NCBI RefSeq assembly: GCF_002933955.1
Contig: NZ_BEWW01000168.1
Span: 1-42,993 of the forward strand
Reading direction: 5' to 3'
Source of the DNA: Prevotella sp. MGM2
Lineage (GTDB): Bacteria > Bacteroidota > Bacteroidia > Bacteroidales > Bacteroidaceae
Length of the DNA: 42,993 bases
The notes below the pieces were generated by a model. That model worked only from the letters and a program-made list of their open reading frames with translations, made no database searches and was not told the origin of the DNA. The first letter of the stretch is position 1, and each line of letters opens with the position of its first letter. This document shows, in pieces, positions 8,292 through 15,905 of the stretch. The position numbers were made by a program, and so were the translations under genes.

Positions 8292-9299
8292 CTACAGGGA
8301 TCTCAAATTGCGTGAGAGAAAACGTCTGAGACGGTCGGCAGGCATGGCCCGTCTGCCGGCGTAATCTGTAAATTGCGTTTCGTCAATGCAGCCAATGCTG
8401 AAATGTTGTGCGGCCTGGTGTCCGAACATCAGGCCGGCTGTTGCGGCGTGGGGCAGCATCATGCCGTTTTCCGTGAGTTCTATGCCTATTTCTCCGAAGT
8501 CCGCCACTTGGTCCAGCAGGAATATCAAGCTTTGGTCGGGCAGGGAAGGATAGCCTACGGCCGGCCGTAGACCCTGATACCGTTCGGAAAAAAGTTCATG
8601 CGGGAGCAGATGTTCTTCGGGGGCATATCCCCAAAAACACCGGCGCACCTCTTCGTGCATCTTTTCGGCGGCTGCTTCAGCCAAACGGTCGCTAAGTGTT
8701 TGCACCAGCATGTGGGTATATGAGTCGCTGTTGAAAGTAGTGCCGGTTATGTTGTGTACGGAGGTGGCAAATATGCCCAAGGTATTGTTTACATCGGCAT
8801 CCGGAGTTCCGGTGTATAGCCGTTTCCGTATAAGTGGTTCATCTGGGGGATATGGACTGATGAAGTCTGCCAGACACAGGTTGGGTTGTGAAACAGACTT
8901 GGGACTTTGCTGGCGTAATAGTGGCAGAACTGTTGTCTTTAGGTCTGAAACAGAGGTTTCAACACTAGGGGAGATTTCGGGCAACTGAGGGGCTTTGACG
9001 ACAATGAGATCCTCGTCTTGGCTCCATGCCGGTAACAATTCAACCAGGGCACGGGCTTCGTAGAAGTCGTTCATTGTTCTCAACAGGCCGATGGCCTCGC
9101 TGTGCAGGTGCTCGGCCTCACGAGCCTGTACCCGTTCATTTTCGCTGAAACTGTTTACCCAGCTCATGCGGCAGGCTTTGCAGTTATGTACATTGGCAAT
9201 GCCGTTGAACCGCGGCGGCAGGCCCCACGCATGGAAAAAGTAAATCCAATTGATATAGGGCAATAGCTCAGTCGGTTTGTAGAAAAACAAACGCCTCAT
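8292..9299 (-). CDS. Stand-alone vitamin B12-dependent methionine synthase activation domain protein
   Basis: 335 residues matching from end to end the C-terminal reactivation domain of cobalamin-dependent methionine synthase MetH, without the homocysteine, folate or cobalamin domains. Recognisable segments are LLPYINWIYFFHAWGL (12-27), LCLADFISP (141-149), SDRLAEAAAEKMHEEVRR (203-220), WGYAPEE (223-229) and the AdoMet-binding RPAVGYP (245-251). In MetH this domain binds S-adenosylmethionine and remethylates cobalamin that has been oxidised. As a separate protein it presumably acts in trans on a MetH encoded elsewhere. Its ATG overlaps the dihydroorotase stop by four bases (ATGA), so translation is probably coupled. 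Confidence 0.88.
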   Translation of the reverse strand: MRRLFFYKPTELLPYINWIYFFHAWGLPPRFNGIANVHNCKACRMSWVNSFSENERVQAREAEHLHSEAIGLLRTMNDFYEARALVELLPAWSQDEDLIVVKAPQLPEISPSVETSVSDLKTTVLPLLRQQSPKSVSQPNLCLADFISPYPPDEPLIRKRLYTGTPDADVNNTLGIFATSVHNITGTTFNSDSYTHMLVQTLSDRLAEAAAEKMHEEVRRCFWGYAPEEHLLPHELFSERYQGLRPAVGYPSLPDQSLIFLLDQVADFGEIGIELTENGMMLPHAATAGLMFGHQAAQHFSIGCIDETQFTDYAGRRAMPADRLRRFLSRNLRSL

Positions 9300-10675
9300 C
9301 GGTCGTAAGTTACGGCAAGTCCACGGAAATTCTCGTCTGTCAGCGCTCCTTTATTGTATATGAGGAAACCGTTGCAGAATGTTTTCTCTATGCGCCATCT
9401 GAATGTATGACCTTCCAGCGGACTCCAGTTACACCGGCTTTCTATGCGGTTGGGGGTGAGAGTCCAGGGCGATTGTGGACGCACCAATACGAGGTCGGCT
9501 TTGAAACCTTCGCGCAAATAGCCTCTGTTCTCTATGTTAAATAACCGTGCCGGCGCATGACACATAAGTTCGACAACACGTTCCAGACTGAGTATTCTCT
9601 CGTCTACAAGTTCAAGCATGGAAACGAGAGAAAATTGCAGCATTGGCATTCCTGATACAGCCTTTGCGGCTCCGCCGCTTTTCTCCTGAAGAGTATGTGG
9701 GGCGTGATCTGTTCCGATAATCGATATTGTGCCGTCTGTAAGAGCCTTTCTCAGTGCGGTACGGTCTGCAATTGTTTTTATGGACGGATTGCATTTGATG
9801 CGTGCGCCCAGTTGGTGATAATCTTCGTTGGTAAAGAGAAGGTGGGGCACACAGGCTTCGGCCGTGATGTAAGGGGTGTCCTTTGAGAATAGTTTCAGTT
9901 CGCTAGCAGTGGATACATGTGCCACATGTAAACGTGTGTGGTGTTTCTTAGCCAAAGCTATGGCACGTCTGGTTGAGGACAGGCAGGCTTCCTCAGAACG
10001 AATTTCGGAATGGAAGCGTATGTCGGGGTCGCAGCCGTATTTCTCTTTACAGGCTGTCATATTACGGGCAATGATTTCAGAGTCTTCGCAATGTACCATA
10101 ACGGGAAGACCATGTACCTTCTTTTGCTTGTCTCCTGTTTGTGGCATGGATGTCTGTTCGAATATCGCATCAAGTGCGAGATCGTTGTCGACTAACATAT
10201 TGCCTGTTGATGCTCCCATGAAGAGTTTTATGCCGCAAACTTTTCGGCGGTCCAAACGGAGCATTTCCTCAAGATTGTCTTGCGTGGCACCGAAAAAACA
10301 CCCGTAGTTGACATGGCTTTTTTGTTCCATAAGAGCCAGCTTTTCCTGAAAGGCCTTTAGGGATGTTGTTTGGGGCAGCGTGTTGGGCATGTCCAGAAAG
10401 GTGGTTATGCCTCCTGCGGCTGCGGCGCGGCTTTCGGTAGTGATGTCTGCTTTGTGGGTCAGACCAGGATCGCGAAGGTGTACGTGCTCATCGATAACTC
10501 CCGGTAGTAGTATGCAGCCTGACGCGTTAATGACAGTATCAGCCGCAAAACCGGAAATTTTATTGTATCCTTCTGCTATGGTTTCTATATGGTCATCTTC
10601 TATAAGTACAGATCCGATAAAGGAACGGCCCTCATTAACGATAGTCGCATTGCTGATAAGTGTTCTGGTATGCAT
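9296..10675 (-). CDS. pyrC: Dihydroorotase
   Basis: 459 residues from the ATG at 10675 (the frame is open further up but the extension is not family-like). A class I amidohydrolase that interconverts carbamoyl-aspartate and dihydroorotate in pyrimidine synthesis. The metal-binding HVHLRDPG is at 64-71, a candidate metal-bridging Lys150 lies in GIKLFMGAS, further His residues lie in VMVHCED and HVAHVST, and GTDHAPH follows near residue 318. Close paralogues include allantoinases and hydantoinases; the DPG and DHAPH motifs favour PyrC. It overlaps the next gene by four bases. Confidence 0.92.
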   Translation of the reverse strand: MHTRTLISNATIVNEGRSFIGSVLIEDDHIETIAEGYNKISGFAADTVINASGCILLPGVIDEHVHLRDPGLTHKADITTESRAAAAGGITTFLDMPNTLPQTTSLKAFQEKLALMEQKSHVNYGCFFGATQDNLEEMLRLDRRKVCGIKLFMGASTGNMLVDNDLALDAIFEQTSMPQTGDKQKKVHGLPVMVHCEDSEIIARNMTACKEKYGCDPDIRFHSEIRSEEACLSSTRRAIALAKKHHTRLHVAHVSTASELKLFSKDTPYITAEACVPHLLFTNEDYHQLGARIKCNPSIKTIADRTALRKALTDGTISIIGTDHAPHTLQEKSGGAAKAVSGMPMLQFSLVSMLELVDERILSLERVVELMCHAPARLFNIENRGYLREGFKADLVLVRPQSPWTLTPNRIESRCNWSPLEGHTFRWRIEKTFCNGFLIYNKGALTDENFRGLAVTYDR

Positions 10676-10710
10676 TTTTGATATGTGGATTCGAAGAAAA
10701 TGAAGAAAAG

Positions 10711-10742
10711 GCGGAGATGCTTTATGAGAAAAGCATCTCCGC
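10711..10742 (-). terminator. Terminator after the glycosyltransferase gene
   Basis: A perfect 13-bp stem: 10711-10723 (GCGGAGATGCTTT) pairs with 10730-10742, loop of six. On the minus strand it is followed by CTTTTCTTC. It begins 13 bases after the stop of the gene at 10756 and separates it from pyrC. Confidence 0.85.
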
Positions 10743-10755
10743 TTGATTTTCAAAG

Positions 10756-11502
10756 TTATTTCTTGGCTTTTATTTTTCCGCAAATGGAGGCCCAGCGCAG
10801 ACGCATTACGCCAAAAAGGGCTTCGCCGAATATGCCGCCGCTCATTTTGCTTGTGCCTAATTGACGGTTGACGAAAATAACGGGAACTTCTTTTATCTTG
10901 AATCCCAATTTATAGGCGGTGAATTTCATTTCAATCTGAAAAGCGTAGCCCTTGAAACGGATGGCATCCAAGTCTATCGTCTCCAGTACGCGACGGCGGT
11001 AACATTTGAAGCCGGCGGTGGTGTCGTGTACGGGGATGCCTGTAACAATACGCACATATTTTGAGGCGTAGTAGCTCATTAATACACGGCCCATTGGCCA
11101 GTTAACAACGTTAACTCCCGTTACGTAGCGCGAACCTATGGCTACATCTGCTCCGTCTTCGGCACAGGCCTTGTAGAGGCGTGGTACATCGTTGGGATCA
11201 TGGCTGAAGTCCGCATCCATTTCGAAAATATATTCGTAACCGTGTTCCAAAGCCCATTTGAAACCGGCAATATAAGCTGTTCCCAAGCCTAGTTTGCCCT
11301 GACGTTCCACCAAATGGAGGCGGTCTTTGAATTCTACGGCCATCAGATTCTTTACAATGTTGGCCGTTCCGTCTGGAGAACCGTCGTCAATGATTAAAAT
11401 ATCAAAACGATGTTCCAATGAAAATACGGTACGGATGATGTTTTCAATGTTTTCTTTCTCGTTGTATGTAGGTATGATAACAACGCTGTCGCTTTTCTGC
11501 AT
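10756..11502 (-). CDS. Polyprenol-phosphate mannosyltransferase-like GT2 glycosyltransferase
   Basis: 248 residues from the ATG at 11502; 13 extra upstream codons are not family-like. It has the GT-A fold of dolichyl-phosphate mannose synthases: IIPTYNEKENI (9-19), DDGSPDGT (39-46), the metal-binding DAD (96-98) with HDPNDV after it, GSRY, and HDTTAGFKCYRR. No C-terminal membrane segments, so it is the soluble short form. It probably moves mannose or another hexose from a nucleotide sugar to a polyprenyl phosphate for envelope glycans. Transcribed alone, with a terminator behind it. Confidence 0.87.
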   Translation of the reverse strand: MQKSDSVVIIPTYNEKENIENIIRTVFSLEHRFDILIIDDGSPDGTANIVKNLMAVEFKDRLHLVERQGKLGLGTAYIAGFKWALEHGYEYIFEMDADFSHDPNDVPRLYKACAEDGADVAIGSRYVTGVNVVNWPMGRVLMSYYASKYVRIVTGIPVHDTTAGFKCYRRRVLETIDLDAIRFKGYAFQIEMKFTAYKLGFKIKEVPVIFVNRQLGTSKMSGGIFGEALFGVMRLRWASICGKIKAKK

Positions 11503-11537
11503 AAAATCAGGTAATTTGTTTGTGTACAATTTAGAGC

Positions 11538-11546
11538 ACAAAGTTA
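11538..11546 (-). promoter_or_regulatory. Possible -7 box of the glycosyltransferase gene
   Basis: TAACTTTGT on the minus strand fits TAnnTTTG and lies 36 bases before the ATG at 11502. No convincing -33 box at the usual spacing. Confidence 0.4.
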
Positions 11547-11659
11547 GAAAGAAAAAATCGGATAGAAAGTTGCAAAATGTGAAATGTTAAACCCAATATG
11601 GAATAAATAGGCCGTTTGTGACCCGTTTATTGTTCCTAAGCCATAATCTTACTGTTTCT

Positions 11660-11692
11660 TTTGGCAGAATGCTTCGTGTAGCGTATATTTGC
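11660..11692 (+). promoter_or_regulatory. Promoter of the TlpA-like gene
   Basis: TTTG at 11660-11663, a 20-base spacer, then TATATTTGC at 11684-11692, matching the Bacteroidetes consensus exactly. The start codon follows 40 bases later. Confidence 0.85.
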
Positions 11693-11731
11693 ACCCACTT
11701 TAATATAGGTAAATTAAAAACATTCATCAAT

Positions 11732-12802
11732 ATGAAGAAAAGTATTATTACTCTGCTCTTCGGAGCTATGACTCTTGTTGCTGGTGCACAGCAATATACT
11801 GTTAGCGGTAAGGCTCCTGAGGGAATTAAAAATGTTTTATTGTATAACGTTACAACGCGGAAGGCGGACACTACGGCTGTGGTTAACGGTCGTTTCAGTT
11901 TTTCGGGTGATGCTGCTGATAATGTTTTTGCGGTAGTTCTTGTAGAAGAAAATAAGAATGTTCCCGTTATTCTTGACGGGAATGTGAGTGTGGATATTGA
12001 TGCTGTAAAATCTGCTGGTACTCCTGAGAATGATGGGTTGTCGAAGTGGAATGCCATAGCCAAAAAGCATGCGGAGGAACTTATAAAACTTATGAAGGAG
12101 TTTGAAAAACTCCCTAAAAATAATGATAATGAACCTGAAGATAGCGCTAAAGGTAATCGTATAAGTGAAAGTTATAAAGCGGTCCAAAAGGCTCTTGCGG
12201 CTGATATAAAGCAGTGTTGCGAGGAAAATCTTAATTTAAAGTTTCCAGCCTATTTGCTTGTTAATTACAATGTAATGCAAAAAGAGGACATTGTTGCTAT
12301 AGCAGAGAAAAATCCTGTTTTTATGCAAGTGCCGCTTACGCAACGCATGAAGAAAAGTATTGAAGGATGGAAACGGCAGACACCTGGTGTGATGTTCACG
12401 GATTTGACTATGGCAGATACAACCGGTGTAGAGCATAAACTTTCGGAGTATGTCGGTAAGGGCAAGTATGTACTCATTGATTTTTGGGCTTCCTGGTGTG
12501 GCCCATGTCGTTCTGAAATGCCTCATGTAAAGGCTTTGTATGACAAATATCATGACAAAGGTTTTGATATCGTAGGTCTTTCGTTTGACAATAATAAGCA
12601 AGCTTGGATTGCAGGTATTAAAAAACTTGATATTCCTTGGCATCATCTTTCCGATTTAAAAGGATGGAATTGTGTGGCCGGTCAAATTTATGGTATTAAT
12701 TCTATTCCAGCAACGTTGCTTGTTGGTCCGGATGGTAAGGTTATTGCTGGCGGATTGAGAGGTGAGGATTTAGAAAATAAGTTGGCCGAAATTTTTAAAT
12801 AA
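11732..12802 (+). CDS. TlpA-like thiol:disulfide oxidoreductase with DUF4369 domain
   Basis: 356 residues from the ATG at 11732, chosen because it gives a signal peptide (MKKSIITLLFGAMTLVAGAQ) and lies just behind the promoter; the frame is open further up. The N-terminal part after the signal (YTVSGKAPEGIKNVLLY and following) is a DUF4369-type beta domain common in Bacteroidetes. The C-terminal third is a thioredoxin fold of the TlpA/ResA class with active site WCGPC near residues 255-259 and a cis-proline segment SIPATLLV. Such exported proteins reduce disulfides in the periplasm. Transcribed alone on the plus strand, against its neighbours. Confidence 0.92.
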   Translation: MKKSIITLLFGAMTLVAGAQQYTVSGKAPEGIKNVLLYNVTTRKADTTAVVNGRFSFSGDAADNVFAVVLVEENKNVPVILDGNVSVDIDAVKSAGTPENDGLSKWNAIAKKHAEELIKLMKEFEKLPKNNDNEPEDSAKGNRISESYKAVQKALAADIKQCCEENLNLKFPAYLLVNYNVMQKEDIVAIAEKNPVFMQVPLTQRMKKSIEGWKRQTPGVMFTDLTMADTTGVEHKLSEYVGKGKYVLIDFWASWCGPCRSEMPHVKALYDKYHDKGFDIVGLSFDNNKQAWIAGIKKLDIPWHHLSDLKGWNCVAGQIYGINSIPATLLVGPDGKVIAGGLRGEDLENKLAEIFK

Positions 12803-13170
12803 TCCCTTTTGCTTCATTGATATAATTCTCTAAGTGAGATAAACGGAATCGGTTGCTTTTATGAAAAGGCAGCCGATTCTGTTTATTGTACTTGCATTAT
12901 GTCAACAAAAGGAATGATAATGATTGATAGGGCTTGGAGCTCATATTTTTTGAGGTTATTATTTGTGTAAGTTCTGTTGTGGTTATTCTCTTTTGAGGGT
13001 GTTGGATTTAGGGGATATTGAATTTTCAATTGTCTGAATCTGTTTTAGCAATCATTTATATCTTGTTTTTTGTACAGTCTTATCCATTCAATGGACTGTT
13101 GGAGGCACTATTGACAGGAGTGGTAAGGGGGCTCATCAAAACACCGGTTTGACGTTAAGCTGTTAGGATT
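12803..13170. other. Gene-free stretch between the TlpA-like gene and the island
   Basis: Apart from the terminator hairpin at 12846-12879, no open reading frame of useful length or RNA signature is visible in about 370 AT-rich bases. It ends at a short copy of the guaA 3'-end sequence (13171-13180). Confidence 0.5.
12846..12879 (+). terminator. Terminator after the TlpA-like gene
   Basis: GAATCGGTTGC (12846-12856) pairs with GCAGCCGATTC (12869-12879), 11 pairs with one G-T, 43 bases after the stop. TGTTTATTGT follows, a modest T-rich tail. Confidence 0.65.
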
Positions 13171-13180
13171 ATTCCCACTC
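13171..13180 (+). repeat. Candidate attachment-site core, distal copy
   Basis: ATTCCCACTC is identical to the end of guaA at 16733-16742 (complement of GAGTGGGAAT). With one mismatch the match extends to 12 bases. The 3' end of guaA is a known integration site for bacterial genomic islands. The two copies bracket the AT-rich restriction-modification island. Confidence 0.5.
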
Positions 13181-13230
13181 GGTAATGAAAAAATGTTGAT
13201 TATCAGAGTTATACACTGTTTTAGCCATTT

Positions 13231-13260
13231 GCGGGGTATATTTTTGGGGTACAATTATCT
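13231..13260 (+). repeat. Paired GGGGTAC repeat, left end of island
   Basis: GGGGTA at 13233 and GGGGTACAATTATCT at 13246, 13 bases apart. The same pair, in the same orientation and with the same 13-base offset, occurs at 16608-16637. Possibly recombinase arm-binding sites; this is inference. Confidence 0.55.
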
Positions 13261-13318
13261 AAAACTGGTTGAGGCTAACATTCTGTAGATTAGCTTCATT
13301 TCTGAGATTTAAAATGAA

Positions 13319-14349
13319 CTAATCTGAAATGACATTACCTACTTCTACGTTTGGCAAAGCAAATAAGGATGAACTTATCACAGGTGCTTTGGATGGTTGT
13401 TTGTTTTTTATCAAGATTCGGAAGTAAGGACATTTATCTTTAATGGAAAGGTCTTTACCATCGTCTCCTTTTCTAAACTGGATAATTTCAAATTGTGAAG
13501 GATTGTATTTGTGCAGAAAGGTAATAGGTACACCTATTGCACCTTCATAATCCATTGGTATATCTTGGGTTCTGTTGACATTTATGCCATTGAAATTGTC
13601 AAATTTAGGATATAAATCCTCGTTGCCACTATATACTTTTGTCAGTTTCAATCGATCATGTCTTTTTTGAATGTCTAAATTTGTAAGCCAAAGACAATTG
13701 TTTGGAGATATAATTCTATCGCCATTAGTGGAGATCGAAGTTTCGGTCCCATACATTTCATAATGGTCAGGCATCTTAAAACCAGAGATTCCTCTACCAA
13801 GATGTACGCCTAACCAAGCTTTATTTGTTTGGATTAGATGAAAGACTTCTTGAAATAGCATTAATGTTGCCAATAACTAGAAAATCTTTTTTATAACGAG
13901 TTATTTGTGCGAGATGCTCCCTGAAGATGGAAAATGGAGGATTTGTTACAACGATGTCTGCCTGCTTCAACAATGATATGCATTCTTGACTTCTAAAATC
14001 TCCATTGTCATTGAATGATTTACATGGCAAGTCGGCAATATTGGCGTCAACATCGTCTAAAGTACATTCTATATAACCGCCATGCTCTGGCTCTGATTCG
14101 TAAAATAGATTTTGAGTATTAGGAACATAATATGATGCTACGAGTTTCGTTAAGTCTAAAGTTCTTGAAGAAATATTTGAAGAAATTACTTTCCTTTGGA
14201 TTGTCACAATTGCAATAAACCGTTTTTCCACGAAAACATTCTTTGTAAAAGACAAGTTCCCTCTCAATATCTTCAAGCAATGTGTAAAACTCATCGCTTT
14301 TTGAACTCTTTGCCTTGTGTAAGGTGTTGTTAGTCGCTTGCCGTGCCAT
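13319..14349 (-). pseudogene. EcoRI-type adenine-specific DNA methyltransferase, frameshifted
   Basis: Three consecutive reading frames together give a full-length relative of M.EcoRI, which methylates adenine in GAATTC. Frame one, from the ATG at 14349, has TNNTLHKAKSSKSDEFYT and NFFKYFF. The second frame carries LVASYYVPN, GDFRSQECISLL and the catalytic motif TNPPFS. The third, from about 13853, has WLGVHLGRGISGF, NNCLWLTNLD, GVPITFLHKYNP and CPYFRILIKNK. The breaks lie near 14156-14163 and 13853; aligned with the family as I remember it, they look like net losses of about 8 and 5 bases. The gene begins 12 bases after the endonuclease stop, the EcoRI gene order. It should make no active enzyme. 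Confidence 0.88.
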
Positions 14350-14361
14350 AACTGAGTAGTT

Positions 14362-14829
14362 TTACTGTTTCTGAAGTTGATAGAATAAATCACTATACAT
14401 CATCTGCATAGGTGTTCTGGCAATTTCTAACATTATATTAAACATCTGTACAGGACTCCATCGTTCTCCATTTCCCTGTGTATAAATAGATGCGGCTTGA
14501 AGCATTATTGTTTTGTCCTTATGATGTATAAATCTATTTTTACATAAGTTAGTATTAATAGGCAAACCGTAATTTGTTGCTGTTAGACGGTCTAATCTGT
14601 TAAGAGTGCCAGAATTATATTCAAGAACAACTACACGTCCATCTGGTCGGACTATACTAATTGTTTCCGTAAGAAAATTGGAACCTTCGAGGAAAAGAAC
14701 ATAAGGAAAGTGTGATTCACCTAACATGGAATTTGCTATTTCCGAAATATTTTTATGAGATCTCTCAATAGCATTCCCAGCAGCCATTAAATCTTGGTTA
14801 TTATTTTTGCCAACTAATTTCCCCAACCT
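14362..14829 (-). pseudogene. EcoRI-type restriction endonuclease, C-terminal part
   Basis: 155 codons plus stop, matching codons 123-277 of EcoRI: LVGKNNNQDLMAAGNAIERS, HFPYVLFLEGSNFLTE, RPDGRVVVLEYNSGTLNRL, ANYG-like TNYGLPINTNLC, and IMLQAASIYTQGNG. The upstream 122 codons lie at 16202-16567, on the far side of a 1,372-bp insertion. Joined without gap or loss, the two parts read ENI-RLGKLVGKN in one frame and total exactly 277 codons, the length of EcoRI. The fragment has no start of its own that fits the family and is presumably untranslated. Confidence 0.92.
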
Positions 14830-14944
14830 ATTGTTTGCCTGTCTGATGTGTTGTTTATGGGTGAGTGCTTCGAAAGACCGAGACAATTATCAACAGTACT
14901 ATGAGTATTATAAGAGGCAAGTTGATGAACTGAAAGCTAAGTAA
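14830..14944 (+). pseudogene. 3' end of an unidentified plus-strand gene
   Basis: A frame without stops runs into the TAA at 14942-14944 and encodes SKDRDNYQQYYEYYKRQVDE-type sequence ending LKAK, a charged helical C-terminus. Its upstream part is missing because the insertion boundary lies at 14830. It ends on the 18-bp inverted repeat that also ends the opposing gene. Too little is left to identify it; a relaxase/mobilisation protein end would fit a plasmid origin but is a guess. Confidence 0.35.
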
Positions 14945-14964
14945 TTATTACTTAGCTTTCAGTT
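14928..14964. terminator. 18-bp perfect inverted repeat, likely bidirectional terminator
   Basis: 14928-14945 is perfectly inverted at 14947-14964 around a single T. Its left arm contains the last codons and stop of the plus-strand gene fragment, and it lies 30 bases beyond the stop of the minus-strand gene at 14994, so it sits between convergent genes. Confidence 0.65.
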
Positions 14965-14993
14965 GGTATTACTATGCAGAATTGAGTCTATTT

Positions 14994-15164
14994 TTAATTA
15001 GATAATAATCGGATTCTTTTGTGTAGTCCAATGATTGATAGCACAAATAGGAAAACTATAACGAAACATTTTGTATAGTATCCATGTATGAGTAAATCAA
15101 CAAATAGTGGGATGATAATAAATGTTGATATACAAAATATCGTTATCAGAGTATTTTTTTTCAT
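14994..15164 (-). CDS. Small two-helix membrane protein, candidate immunity protein
   Basis: 56 residues from the ATG at 15164, which lies four bases after the stop of the lipoprotein gene; the frame is open slightly further up but would overlap it. Two strongly hydrophobic segments (about 5-24 and 31-46) are separated by a short HGYYTKC loop, with basic ends (MKKN, HKRIR). This is the shape of many bacteriocin immunity proteins, and the tight coupling to the bacteriocin-like lipoprotein supports that reading. No family is recognised, so the role is inference. Confidence 0.6.
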   Translation of the reverse strand: MKKNTLITIFCISTFIIIPLFVDLLIHGYYTKCFVIVFLFVLSIIGLHKRIRLLSN

Positions 15165-15168
15165 GCTT

Positions 15169-15825
15169 TTAGCAAAAAGTTGCAACTCCTACTAAAGCAC
15201 CACTCCACCCACCTAAAGCGGTGCCTGATACTGTACCGATAACAGGTAGTATGACGGTTCCAACCCCTGCGCCACCAACTGCACCTAATCCCGCAGATCC
15301 CGCAGTTCCTGCAACGCATTTTACTACTTTCCATGCCGAACTCCAAAATCCTCTCGTGGTTGCTTCTGGAGCTTCTAACTCCATAGCATAATAAATAGCT
15401 TCAATAGCTATATCTACGGAATACATTAAAATACTGTATTCCGTAGTTGTAGGAGACAGTGAACTGTTTTTTATAACTTCTTTGAGCTGAATTCTTAGTG
15501 CTTCTGGGGAAGCTTCTGTATCAGCTTTTATGTTTTTCATACTTTCTATAACTTCCAATACTCTAGGGGATATATTTTCTATATAATCATCTTCACTGAT
15601 AGCTCTAGAGATAGGTTTAATATCTTGTATTAAACTATTTGCATAAGCGGAAGCATCTTTTATTGATTGAAAATCTTTACTCTCAAAGGCGCTCTTGATT
15701 TGAGTAATTTCATTAAACTTCGTTGATTCGTTTTTAGAACTGTTTATTACTTCTTCTGAATCATTACTGCAACTAACGATTATGGACAGTAAGAAAATTG
15801 ATAAAATGTACTTTAGTGCTTTCAT
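15169..15825 (-). CDS. Lipoprotein with C-terminal glycine-zipper, class II bacteriocin-like domain
   Basis: 218 residues with a lipoprotein signal (MKALKYILSIFLLSIIVSC, Cys19). Residues 20-150 are mostly charged and helical. After TTR at 156-158 comes a 60-residue tail beginning GFWSSAWKVVKC, then a run of small residues with Gly every few positions (GSAGLGAVGGAGVG, then GTALGGWSGALVG) and ending in Cys218. Cys170 and Cys218 could form a disulfide. The C-x-x-G-T-x-G pattern, glycine zipper and closing Cys resemble Blp-type class II bacteriocins of Gram-positives. The Arg158-Gly159 junction could be cut by an Arg-specific protease. Bacteroidales toxins activated by proteolysis and carried on mobile plasmids are known (BcpT), but I cannot show homology. 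It has its own promoter. Confidence 0.65.
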   Translation of the reverse strand: MKALKYILSIFLLSIIVSCSNDSEEVINSSKNESTKFNEITQIKSAFESKDFQSIKDASAYANSLIQDIKPISRAISEDDYIENISPRVLEVIESMKNIKADTEASPEALRIQLKEVIKNSSLSPTTTEYSILMYSVDIAIEAIYYAMELEAPEATTRGFWSSAWKVVKCVAGTAGSAGLGAVGGAGVGTVILPVIGTVSGTALGGWSGALVGVATFC

Positions 15826-15854
15826 AAAGATATTTTTTTAAAGTTACGTATATT

Positions 15855-15887
15855 ACAAATATATACTTTTTTGGCAATATAAACAAG
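15855..15887 (-). promoter_or_regulatory. Promoter of the bacteriocin-like lipoprotein gene
   Basis: Minus-strand -7 box TATATTTGT at 15855-15863, 20-base spacer, -33 CTTG at 15884-15887. It lies 30 bases before the ATG at 15825, so the lipoprotein and small membrane gene can be transcribed independently of the ruined operon. Confidence 0.8.
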
Positions 15888-15905
15888 AAATTTTCGTTTT
15901 ATTCT

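Noticed and set aside
11587-12063. Minus-strand 158-codon frame under the TlpA-like gene
   Set aside because: Antisense shadow of a well-supported thioredoxin-family gene, with no promoter or family features.
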